Source of the DNA: Desulfobacterales bacterium S7086C20
GTDB lineage: Bacteria; Desulfobacterota; Desulfobacteria; Desulfobacterales; C00003060
Length of the DNA stretch: 41,467 bases
Direction of reading: 5' to 3'
Assembly: GCA_001751075.1 (NCBI GenBank)
Contig: MAVP01000003.1
Coordinates: 1 to 41,467, forward strand
Shown: piece after piece, positions 15,913 through 24,223 of the stretch
Numbering within the stretch: position 1 is the stretch's first letter
Layout: each line of letters begins with the position of its first letter
The notes under the pieces: generated by a model
What the model was told of the DNA's origin: nothing
Database searches by the model: none
What the model saw: the letters and a program-made list of their open reading frames with translations, nothing else
Position numbers and translations under genes: made by a program

Positions 15913-16253
15913 TGCATGAAGTTTCCATTGCAATGGGTCTGATCAAGATGCTCGAAGATGAGACCAAGAAACACGGGGCCTCGCGAGTTACGCAAGTAAA
16001 TGTTCGGATAGGTGAGCTTTCAGCCTGCGTTCCAGATTCGCTTCAATTCGCTTTTGAGGTTGCTACTGAAGGCACTGTTGCGCAGGGGGCCGAACTCAAC
16101 ATAGAGGTAGTGCCCGCTAAAGGGCGATGTGGTGGTTGTGATATAGAGTTTCATGTGGAAGATGCCATATTCCTCTGCCCTCAATGCAATCAAATAGTCT
16201 CAGAAATCATTTCCGGTAGGGAACTCGAACTTACCAATTTTGAAGCGGAATAA
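15912..16253 (+). CDS. hypA: Hydrogenase maturation nickel chaperone HypA
   Basis: Delivers nickel to [NiFe]-hydrogenase large subunits. The 113-residue chain begins MHEVSIA, where His2 and Glu3 bind nickel. The zinc site is formed by Cys73, Cys76 (CGGC), Cys89 and Cys92 (CPQC), the same positions as in Escherichia coli HypA. The start ATG overlaps the stop codon of the ppiD-like gene. A longer reading into that gene has no support. Confidence 0.95.
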   Translation: MHEVSIAMGLIKMLEDETKKHGASRVTQVNVRIGELSACVPDSLQFAFEVATEGTVAQGAELNIEVVPAKGRCGGCDIEFHVEDAIFLCPQCNQIVSEIISGRELELTNFEAE

Positions 16254-16272
16254 TCCGTTTGGTTCAAAACAG

Positions 16273-16494
16273 ATGAAGTTAAATCTAAAAAACTTCACTA
16301 CCTCCCTTCTTTTCTTGCTAGGTTTCCTGTTGTTCTATAAGTTTCTCAATTCGATTATGCCAAGCACGGGGAGGTGGACGTTCTTATACCCCTTGATGTT
16401 GTTAATACTCGCCCTTGTACTGATCGTGGTCGTGAGTTCAATCATGAAAAAGCGTGAACGCCTCGATGAAGACAAAAAACAGGGGCATCAATAG
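16273..16494 (+). CDS. Small membrane protein of unknown function
   Basis: A 73-residue protein from the ATG at 16273; a TTG at 16240 would overlap hypA and is less likely. Two hydrophobic segments are visible, at about residues 8-25 and 35-54, with a charged C-terminus (KKRERLDEDKKQG). I do not recognise a family. It is 19 bases downstream of hypA and could be in the same transcript. There is no strong ribosome site. The following 102 bases, before the dikinase gene, contain only short hairpins. Confidence 0.55.
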   Translation: MKLNLKNFTTSLLFLLGFLLFYKFLNSIMPSTGRWTFLYPLMLLILALVLIVVVSSIMKKRERLDEDKKQGHQ

Positions 16495-16596
16495 AAAGCC
16501 TCCTAGAACTTTACAAAAAAGCCTTTTCCACAAAAGGACTGCTGGGACAACAACCGCGGCCAAATCTATCAAATAGAGTTTGCGAGATCTTACACT

Positions 16597-19500
16597 ATGC
16601 CCACACCACTCATGGAGACACTCAGAAAACAGACCAAAGAGGAAACCATTTCTTACGAGTATACATACTGTCTTGACGGTGGTGAACTGGCTATTGCCGT
16701 AGGTAAAGACGAGAACCAGTACCGTATCAGTCTGATCACAGACATTGACGGACCGCTGATCCTTCATTGGGGTATTTCAAAACATTCTCGGCAGCAATGG
16801 GTCTTGCCGCCGGCCGACATACGTCCTAGTGGAACAGTTGTGCTTCAAGATAAGGCCGCCGAGACGACCTTTGCTGAAGAGGGTGATTACAGAAAAGTTC
16901 AACTAAACCTCGCGGGGAAAGATGCGCCAATCGGCATTCCCTTTGTCGTCAGGCAGGTTGGTACTGATCGTTGGATAAAAGATAATGGGCGCAATTTTTA
17001 TATTCCCGTTGCTGTTTCCCGGCAATACAAAGAGACTTTTAAAGACGTTGCTGTGGCAGGACTTGCCGATACGATCATTGAAAGGGAAATGGGTCCGCAC
17101 TCATGGACACTGATGCATCGCTTCAATCTGTGTTATGACCTGCTGGAAAGTATTGGAGGCAATGTTGAAGGATTAGCGCTGATCTATGTGTGGCTCCGAT
17201 TTTCCGCCTTGAGGCAACTGGACTGGCAGCGCAACTACAACACCCAACCAAGAGAATTGAGCCATGCCCAGGACCGTCTGACCCTTAAACTTGCTGAGCA
17301 GTATCAAAGACAACCACAAGGCCGAGAGTTTATCCGGCTGATACTTACTACCTTGGGCCGAGGCGGTGAAGGGCAGCGTGTGCGTGATGAGGTCTTAAAC
17401 ATTATGCACCGTCATCACATCAAGGAGATTTCAGGCCATTTCATGGAAGAATGGCACCAAAAACTGCATAACAACACCACACCTGATGATGTTGTTATCT
17501 GTGAGGCGTACCTGGCATTCCTCAAAGCAAACGGCAACCTTGACATCTTTTACAAGACTCTCGAGGCGGGTGGTGTTACCAGAAAACGATTGAAGGGCTT
17601 TGAGCGATCCATTGTGTCAGACCCTGATTTCATTGCCCACCTGAAAGAGGCATTGATCCACGATTTTGAACATTTCCTGGGTATCCTCAAAAGCGTTCAT
17701 AGCGGTACTGATCTTGGGACTGCCATCCATGCCGCCAGGCACCTGTTCGATAAAAAACTCCACGATCTAATGGATTTTATATGGGCCCATCGCGATGATC
17801 CGGGAACCCGGGCAGGGATACTCGTTGCAAAGATCGTTGAGGGGCGCCAACACTTGAAGATGCAACTAGAGTACGCCGGAACGAATGGCCGAGATGCGCT
17901 CTTCGTCGACCTTGCACTTGATGATTTCTTGCGTGTTGTCATAGAACGCAATCTTTGCCATGATATCAGCGGAGATGAATTAGCAGAACTGATCACAATG
18001 GTGACAGAAGACCTACTCATCACAGAAGAAAACGACGAACTTGAATACTCTTTGGGCCACTGGAAACGCCTCGGGCAGAGGCCCCGCTTTAAACAGCAGT
18101 GGTCGCTTGAAGCCAAGGCCGTGCTGGACCGTGTTGGGCGTGCCTTAGGTGCTGTAATAGACCGCTATTACCAGATCCTTCAGCCAATGGCGGAATTTCT
18201 AGGCACAGCCTTTGAGGCAGAACCTTGGATTATTACACTATTCAGTGAAGAAGTTGTGCGTGGCAGTCCCGCGTTTGCGCTGGCCGCACTCTTGCGTCAG
18301 ATTGATCCTGTATTGCGGAAAAGCGCCGAGCTTGGCAATTGGCAGGTAATCAGCCCCGGGCAGACAACGGGCATAGTCGATGTAGTCTCTAATATGCAGT
18401 CCATTCAGAGTAAAGACTTTTCGCAAAACACCGTCATCATTGCCGACATTATTACAGGGGCCGAGGAGATTCCGGCAAACATCAGTGCTATCATCACTCC
18501 GGATACAACCGATATCGTATCCCACGTGGCGATTCGTGCCAGAAATGCAAAAGTTCTTTTTGCTACGTGTTACGATAGTGATACAATTGCTCAGTTGAAG
18601 TCCATCAGAGGACACTGGCTCCAGCTAAGCGTGAATGTGGCCGGTGACGTGGTGTTTGAGGAAAGCCGGGAAGCGGATGCAAAAGATGCGAAGCCGCTTT
18701 CTGAGCAAAGCGCTATCCCACACCTCCTATCCCGGCCCGGATTTACCGATTATGCCGTAACCGCCGGTGAGTTTAATGAGGGAAACGTTGGGGGCAAATC
18801 CCACAACTTGAAACAGCTACATGGCAAAGTGCCGAATTGGATTCATTTGCCTGCTTCAGTGGCACTTCCCTTCGGGGTTTTCGAAGAGGTTCTTTTCCGA
18901 GAGGAAAACAGGAAGGTTTCCAAACAATACGAAGCACTGATTCATGATATCGATAAGGAAAAGGAGAATGCAAGGGATGAGATCCTTGGTAAACTCCGAA
19001 AAACTGTTATGTCCCTTGCCGCGCCCGAGGAATTGGTCTCTTGCCTTCGTGAAGCAATGTATGAAGCAAGGCTTCCTTGGCCGGAAAACTGGGAAGGCGC
19101 CTGGAGGGGCATCAAAGGGGTGTGGGCCTCAAAGTGGAATGACAGAGCACTTTTGAGCCGAAAGATCAGAGGAATACCTCATGACGATCTCTTCATGGCT
19201 GTCCTCATCCAAGAGGTGGTTGAGGCTGAATACAGTTTCGTGATTCATACTGTCAATCCTTTGACAGGTGACGGAAAAGAGGTGTATGCAGAGGTCGTTT
19301 CCGGCCTTGGAGAAACCTTGGTGGGCAATTACCCGGGAAGGGCTCTGAGCTTTACCTGTAACAAGGATGGGCTTAAACCAAAGATCAAGGCCTTTCCGAG
19401 CAAGAGCATTGGTCTTTTCGGTAGAGGGTTGATTTTCCGCTCTGATTCTAATGGAGAAGATCTCGCCGATTATGCGGGGGCTGGCCTGTATGACAGCATT

Positions 19501-19716
19501 ATGCTGGAGCCTCCGGTCAAGACCCGCTTGGATTATACCGAGGAATTGCTCATACAAGATGAAGATTTTAGAAACGAATTCATGGTTTCAGTTGCCACTA
19601 TTGGCGCCATAATTGAGGAGGCCTTGGGCTTTCCGCAAGATATCGAGGGAGCATATTGCAAGGGGCAATACCATGTAGTGCAAACGCGCCCACAGGTTGG
19701 AACTGCAAATGAGTAA
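16597..19716 (+). CDS. Alpha-glucan, water dikinase homologue (GWD type)
   Basis: A 1039-residue homologue of plant GWD, which moves the beta-phosphate of ATP onto glucosyl residues of starch and releases the gamma-phosphate as Pi. One N-terminal carbohydrate-binding segment like CBM45 is visible (ILHWGISKHSRQQWVLPP, residues 55-72); plant GWD has two. The middle carries the GWD-specific stretch EEWHQKLHNNTTPDDVVI (284-301). The phosphohistidine domain has ITPDTTDIVSHVAIRARNAK (633-652), with catalytic His643. The C-terminal ATP-binding domain has RSDSNGEDLADYAGAGLYDS (948-967) and PQDIEGAY...VVQTRPQ. These motifs separate it from PEP synthase and PPDK. The next gene starts within its last 8 bases. 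It has no clear ribosome site. Confidence 0.93.
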   Translation: MPTPLMETLRKQTKEETISYEYTYCLDGGELAIAVGKDENQYRISLITDIDGPLILHWGISKHSRQQWVLPPADIRPSGTVVLQDKAAETTFAEEGDYRKVQLNLAGKDAPIGIPFVVRQVGTDRWIKDNGRNFYIPVAVSRQYKETFKDVAVAGLADTIIEREMGPHSWTLMHRFNLCYDLLESIGGNVEGLALIYVWLRFSALRQLDWQRNYNTQPRELSHAQDRLTLKLAEQYQRQPQGREFIRLILTTLGRGGEGQRVRDEVLNIMHRHHIKEISGHFMEEWHQKLHNNTTPDDVVICEAYLAFLKANGNLDIFYKTLEAGGVTRKRLKGFERSIVSDPDFIAHLKEALIHDFEHFLGILKSVHSGTDLGTAIHAARHLFDKKLHDLMDFIWAHRDDPGTRAGILVAKIVEGRQHLKMQLEYAGTNGRDALFVDLALDDFLRVVIERNLCHDISGDELAELITMVTEDLLITEENDELEYSLGHWKRLGQRPRFKQQWSLEAKAVLDRVGRALGAVIDRYYQILQPMAEFLGTAFEAEPWIITLFSEEVVRGSPAFALAALLRQIDPVLRKSAELGNWQVISPGQTTGIVDVVSNMQSIQSKDFSQNTVIIADIITGAEEIPANISAIITPDTTDIVSHVAIRARNAKVLFATCYDSDTIAQLKSIRGHWLQLSVNVAGDVVFEESREADAKDAKPLSEQSAIPHLLSRPGFTDYAVTAGEFNEGNVGGKSHNLKQLHGKVPNWIHLPASVALPFGVFEEVLFREENRKVSKQYEALIHDIDKEKENARDEILGKLRKTVMSLAAPEELVSCLREAMYEARLPWPENWEGAWRGIKGVWASKWNDRALLSRKIRGIPHDDLFMAVLIQEVVEAEYSFVIHTVNPLTGDGKEVYAEVVSGLGETLVGNYPGRALSFTCNKDGLKPKIKAFPSKSIGLFGRGLIFRSDSNGEDLADYAGAGLYDSIMLEPPVKTRLDYTEELLIQDEDFRNEFMVSVATIGAIIEEALGFPQDIEGAYCKGQYHVVQTRPQVGTANE

Positions 19717-22700
19717 TCACCGCCGAATCAGGATCGGCAATCAGAGCGCTTTTTCAGCGGAAAGGGTAATTCAACCCTTCGAGTTTGCCGTAGCAAGTGG
19801 CTTCGATGCCTTTGAATGGCTTCCGGACAAAAAGGAATCCGGAGCTGGTTGGCAAGAATGCGATATTGATGCTCAAACACGCCGTTACATAAGAAACACA
19901 GCCCGTCAACACGACATCAGACTGTCTGTTCATGCCCCGTGGCACGTCAATCCTTCAGAACCAGACCTCAGCGAGCAGCTTCTTAAAACCGTACAGTTTG
20001 CTCAGGACATCGAAGCATCGCTTTTAAATGTCCACCTCTTTACTGAAAATGGGACTGAGGCCTATGTTCGAGGCATCATCCCGTTTATTAAGTCTCTCAG
20101 AAAAACCGGAAGCAGGCTCTCAATCGAGAATACCCCCCTGACAGCCCCCGGGGACTTGAACGCATTTTTTGCTACACTACAACACCTTGCCCCCGCCGAG
20201 GCAACACAGACAGGGATGTGCCTCGACCTGGGACACGCCAATCTGTGTTCCGCCACCTTAAATGACTACATCAAGTTCATTGACCTTCTTGATCCTGACA
20301 TTCCCATCATTCATATTCATCTGCACGAAAACTACGGGGACCATGACAGTCACTTGACCCTGTTTACAGGGCCTTCCGGACAGGATGTCTCCGGCATCAA
20401 GGCCTTTTTAAAACTCATAAAAAAACGCCGGTTTTCAGGCAGTATCATCTTGGAACAGTGGCCCGAACCACCTAGTCTGCTAATTGAGGCCCGTAACAAC
20501 CTGAAAATCATGATCGGCAATTCGCCGCCGCCCCTTGTTGAACCCCGAAATGCCAACACAGAGGACTTTGTGAGTGTTATTGCCGAGGCAGACAGACAAC
20601 ACAGAAGTTGGAGAGAAAAACTTGCCTGGGTCCATGATTTTGTTGCCGAGAAAATCTCTTCTCATAACACGAGGCAACTTACTTACCTGATGATCTATCT
20701 GCGTTTTATCGGCACAGGCCAGGTTGCCTGCACCGAGGATGGCAAACACTACCGTCCTTCTCATCATGCCAAGATCGCCCGCGGAATCCACAATCGTCTG
20801 GCCGAGATAACTACTCCCGAAAATGTCTTTATCATCAGGAAGATCTATCCATGGCTGCCCTCGTATGAGAACCGCTTTGCTAATGCGGAACCACTCACAC
20901 GGATAAGAGATCTTGCCCACCGAAACGATATTTGCAAAGAACTCAAACAAGAAATAAAGCACACACTGCAAAATAAGCTGCACAGATGTGCCGGCCCGGA
21001 GGATCTTGCCACATCAGCAGCCTTGCTTAAAAGGATAACAGCCCCTAATGCAAATTACCCAAATGACTTTGTTAAAGAGTTTGTGAGATTCCATGAAGAA
21101 CTAGAGGAGTTTTTTAATGTCCATTCCTTGGAAGAGCAGCTTGAAGCCATCGCCTCCAATGCTCGGAAGGATGAAGATTCTACTACCTTCAAGTTGATAA
21201 GCGATTTCCTTAAAGCCAAGAAAAAGGCTGTTACGTCGGAAGAGTTGATAACTGCTTTTGAGCTTTTGACAACACTTCGTCGTCAATTTTTTAAAAAGTC
21301 TAAGATTGATACCAGCGCTCAGCAGCAAGGACTTCAACTGGCCGACATAAGATTGGAAGACTATGCTTTTGTTCTGTTGAGCCAATTGATCAATCACCTT
21401 GCCACTGCTGGAAAAGAAAACATGCAGTGGCCTATGGCGGGACACTGTTTAGGCTTGGCCATTTTGAACCTGCGCCTAAGCGGCTTGGACAGCTTCGAAT
21501 GTCGGGCCATAGAATCGGAATTAGAGCTTTGGCATGAAAGTTTTACACCCAAAAACCGTGAGCATGTTCTTCGTCTCAAGGCTACAATTGATCGTTGTCG
21601 AAGACTGGCAGAGAGATATTCAGACAAGATCCTTTCCCTGTTTCCCGAAAAGGTTCAAAGACTGGGCCGGGCCTTGGGTGTGGCCAAAGAAGCCATAAGG
21701 GTTTTTTCTGAGGCCGAGATTCGAAGCCATTTAGTCTTTCAAGTCTCAAGGCTTGTGGATCTTGTGTTGAAATCGATCCGCTCAGTTGCCTACCTCTCTC
21801 CGTGGGACGCTATCGTGTGCGAGAAAGTTTGTGGCCGTCTAGTCGAGACCCAATATCTTGACGATTTATCCGACCTCTCTGATGAACTGGTCGTGGTATT
21901 GCTTGAAAAAGCCCGGGGCGATGAAGAGCTATCTGCCGGCGTAGGAGGTATCGTCTTGGCCCACGAAATGGCGCATCTTTCTCACCTAGCGGTCCGGGCG
22001 CGGCAAGAAAAAGTAGCGCTAGCCGTGTGCGAAGACGCAAACCAATTTGGGGAGCTTAGAAACCTTGTCAATACACAGGTTGTCTTGGGAGTATCTCCTG
22101 AAGGTGTAGTGCTTGAAACCTCCTCAAATCATGGTATCGTAGAGGCAACTGACAGGAAAAGCAAGATTGGGCATGGGAACATTGATGTGGCTGATGTGCC
22201 TTTATCTTTTTCAGTCCCGTTGATCCCACTTAACGAAGTTACGCAGAAAACAGGGGGAAGTAAGGCATATGGAGCAAGACGCCTTGAAGAAATCTCACGC
22301 GTTCAGACCGCTGGGTTTGCAACACCTCCCGGAGTTGTGATTCCCTTTGGTGTGATGGAAGAGTCTCTGCACTTTTCGCCGGCCCTTAAAGAAGAGTACC
22401 AAGCCTTGGTCAACCAGCTAAACGACCTAGAACAAGATGATTTCTCAGAGGCCTTGGCAAGACTGCAACGTATCCATGACGAGCCTAGTGTTTCCCGCGA
22501 GATAGTCCGACTGGTGCAGAAAAAATTCCCGCATGACGCACGACTTATGGTGCGTTCAAGCGCCAACTGCGAGGACCTGGAAAGATTATCAGGGGCCGGG
22601 TTGTACGAATCAGTAGCAAACGTATCGCCATCTGAGCTATCTCAAGCAATATGTGAAGTCTGGAGATCCCTGTGGGCCAAGCGGGCGGTCATGAACAGGA

Positions 22701-23176
22701 AAAGGCATGGCATCCCGCATGATAGGGCTCATATGGCACTGCTCATCCAGCAGATGCTGGTTGCCGATCTTTCGTTCATCATCCACACGGTCAATCCCAT
22801 AGACCATAACACGAACGAGGCTTATGTCGAGCTAGCGGTGGGATTGGGAGAAACCTTGGCCTCCGGCAAGTCCCCGGGATGTCCATATCGAATGCTCTGC
22901 GACAAGAATACAGGGGCGGTCAGAATGCTGGCCTTTGCCAGCTTCAGCCAGGCCTTGTGGCCTGATCTTTCAGTGGATCTGAGAGCCGAAACGATAGACT
23001 ATTCCAAGATCAACCTAACAATAGATGAAGATTTCAGAAACCGTTTGGGGGGCCGCCTTGGAGCAATGAGTCGATTTGTGGAAAAGGCCCTGGGGGGACC
23101 TCAAGATATCGAGGGACTTGTGATTGATAGTAAGATCTATCTTGTCCAGGCGCGACCTCAACAAGATGTTTTGTAA
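19709..23176 (+). CDS. TIM-barrel sugar isomerase-like domain fused to a PWD-like glucan dikinase
   Basis: A 1155-residue fusion. Residues 1-265 form a xylose-isomerase-like (AP endonuclease 2) TIM barrel with likely metal ligands in VHLF (His109), SIENT (Glu140), LDLGH (Asp173, His176), HIHLHEN and ILEQW (Glu249). Residues 280-640 are helical and unassigned. The dikinase part has a phosphohistidine domain, HEMAHLSHLAVRARQEK (752-768), with His759 aligned to the catalytic His of plant phosphoglucan, water dikinase. The ATP-binding domain follows, with MVRSSANCEDLERLSGAGLY (947-966) and PQDIEGL...LVQARPQ (1131-1151). It probably phosphorylates glucan, perhaps already phosphorylated glucan. The ATG at 19709 overlaps the GWD stop. 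Confidence 0.88.
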   Translation: MSNHRRIRIGNQSAFSAERVIQPFEFAVASGFDAFEWLPDKKESGAGWQECDIDAQTRRYIRNTARQHDIRLSVHAPWHVNPSEPDLSEQLLKTVQFAQDIEASLLNVHLFTENGTEAYVRGIIPFIKSLRKTGSRLSIENTPLTAPGDLNAFFATLQHLAPAEATQTGMCLDLGHANLCSATLNDYIKFIDLLDPDIPIIHIHLHENYGDHDSHLTLFTGPSGQDVSGIKAFLKLIKKRRFSGSIILEQWPEPPSLLIEARNNLKIMIGNSPPPLVEPRNANTEDFVSVIAEADRQHRSWREKLAWVHDFVAEKISSHNTRQLTYLMIYLRFIGTGQVACTEDGKHYRPSHHAKIARGIHNRLAEITTPENVFIIRKIYPWLPSYENRFANAEPLTRIRDLAHRNDICKELKQEIKHTLQNKLHRCAGPEDLATSAALLKRITAPNANYPNDFVKEFVRFHEELEEFFNVHSLEEQLEAIASNARKDEDSTTFKLISDFLKAKKKAVTSEELITAFELLTTLRRQFFKKSKIDTSAQQQGLQLADIRLEDYAFVLLSQLINHLATAGKENMQWPMAGHCLGLAILNLRLSGLDSFECRAIESELELWHESFTPKNREHVLRLKATIDRCRRLAERYSDKILSLFPEKVQRLGRALGVAKEAIRVFSEAEIRSHLVFQVSRLVDLVLKSIRSVAYLSPWDAIVCEKVCGRLVETQYLDDLSDLSDELVVVLLEKARGDEELSAGVGGIVLAHEMAHLSHLAVRARQEKVALAVCEDANQFGELRNLVNTQVVLGVSPEGVVLETSSNHGIVEATDRKSKIGHGNIDVADVPLSFSVPLIPLNEVTQKTGGSKAYGARRLEEISRVQTAGFATPPGVVIPFGVMEESLHFSPALKEEYQALVNQLNDLEQDDFSEALARLQRIHDEPSVSREIVRLVQKKFPHDARLMVRSSANCEDLERLSGAGLYESVANVSPSELSQAICEVWRSLWAKRAVMNRKRHGIPHDRAHMALLIQQMLVADLSFIIHTVNPIDHNTNEAYVELAVGLGETLASGKSPGCPYRMLCDKNTGAVRMLAFASFSQALWPDLSVDLRAETIDYSKINLTIDEDFRNRLGGRLGAMSRFVEKALGGPQDIEGLVIDSKIYLVQARPQQDVL

Positions 23177-24221
23177 AACCATAGCCACAGTTTCCCAATC
23201 TCCTCGCTTGCTGGGACTCTTTCAGAAAAGGATTGATGGTGATGATGCACTGCTCGATTTGGCCAGGGTCCGTTTTAATGAAATGGGTCTTGGAGCAGAG
23301 TTTTATGCTGAAACAACAGAGGAACTTGACCACTTACTGAAATTCAGACCTGCGGCTGAAACCCCTCTGGTGGCCCATTTGCGGCGTGGAATTAATCTGC
23401 TCGAGAAAAAGGATTTGAGCTTAGTCATTGATTTTGCAGAAAGATTCAAAGGCCGGCTCTTTGGCTTTGTCGTCCATGATCAACCCGAAATCTCCACCCG
23501 CTTTGACGATTACTTGTCTGCTTTAAACAGGCTTGAAGCTGAATACAACAAGATCCAGGGGAGCCCCTATCTTTTCATAGAATATGCTGTGGGCCTGGCC
23601 CCTTCTCTTTTTGTCCATTTCGCAGAAACCATGAAAGGTCTTCAGCGAATAAGCTGTTGCATTGACATAGGTCATATCGGCCTATGGCAGGCGAGAACTG
23701 CTTATAGCAAAGAGCATCCCGGAAAAGATGTATGTAGCCTAACAACAGACGATTCTTCTTTGCCGGAAGTAATCGAAGACGTTCAAAGTGCGGTTCGTTC
23801 AGCACTGGATACAGTGTTAAGCATAGTTCGGGTGCTAGGCCGTTTAGAAAAACCGTTGCATTTCCATCTTCATGATGGCCATCCTCTTTCAATTACGAGT
23901 CCCTTTGGAATTTCCGACCACCTGAGTTTTCTGGATAAAATTCCCGTTCCCTTTGAATACAAGGGAAAAAGGTCTCTTGATCCCATGTTTGGTCCTTCAG
24001 GTCTTTCAAGTATCGTTTCTGAGTCATTGAAGCACCTCGGTCCAGAGCAAGTCTCTTTTTCACTTGAGATTCATCCTGCACAGGGAAGGCTTCCCCTTGA
24101 AGATGCTTCTTACCTTTTCGATCACTGGGAGGAAAAGACGAATGCAGAAAGGATGAACCACTGGCTTTGGGTGCTTTCTCAAAATCAGCAGCTTGTGCAG
24201 AACTCATTGGAAGGAAAATAA
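23166..24221 (+). CDS. Second TIM-barrel (xylose isomerase-like) protein of the glucan cluster
   Basis: A 351-residue protein resembling sugar-phosphate isomerase/epimerase TIM barrels. Candidate metal ligands lie on the expected strands: Glu in LFIEYAVG, Asp and His in CIDIGHIG, His in HFHLHDGHP, and Glu in SLEIHPA near the end. It has only distant likeness to the barrel at the N-terminus of the preceding dikinase. The substrate is unknown; a phosphorylated sugar released from the glucan is a guess. The ATG at 23166 lies within the last 11 bases of the dikinase gene, so translation is coupled. The GH13 gene starts 2 bases after the stop. Confidence 0.8.
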   Translation: MFCKTIATVSQSPRLLGLFQKRIDGDDALLDLARVRFNEMGLGAEFYAETTEELDHLLKFRPAAETPLVAHLRRGINLLEKKDLSLVIDFAERFKGRLFGFVVHDQPEISTRFDDYLSALNRLEAEYNKIQGSPYLFIEYAVGLAPSLFVHFAETMKGLQRISCCIDIGHIGLWQARTAYSKEHPGKDVCSLTTDDSSLPEVIEDVQSAVRSALDTVLSIVRVLGRLEKPLHFHLHDGHPLSITSPFGISDHLSFLDKIPVPFEYKGKRSLDPMFGPSGLSSIVSESLKHLGPEQVSFSLEIHPAQGRLPLEDASYLFDHWEEKTNAERMNHWLWVLSQNQQLVQNSLEGK

Positions 24222-24223
24222 CT

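Noticed and set aside
16597-23176. Reading the two dikinases as PEP synthases or pyruvate phosphate dikinases
   Set aside because: They lack the PEP-binding C-terminal barrel and its motifs, their domain order has the ATP domain last, and the histidine segments match GWD and PWD.
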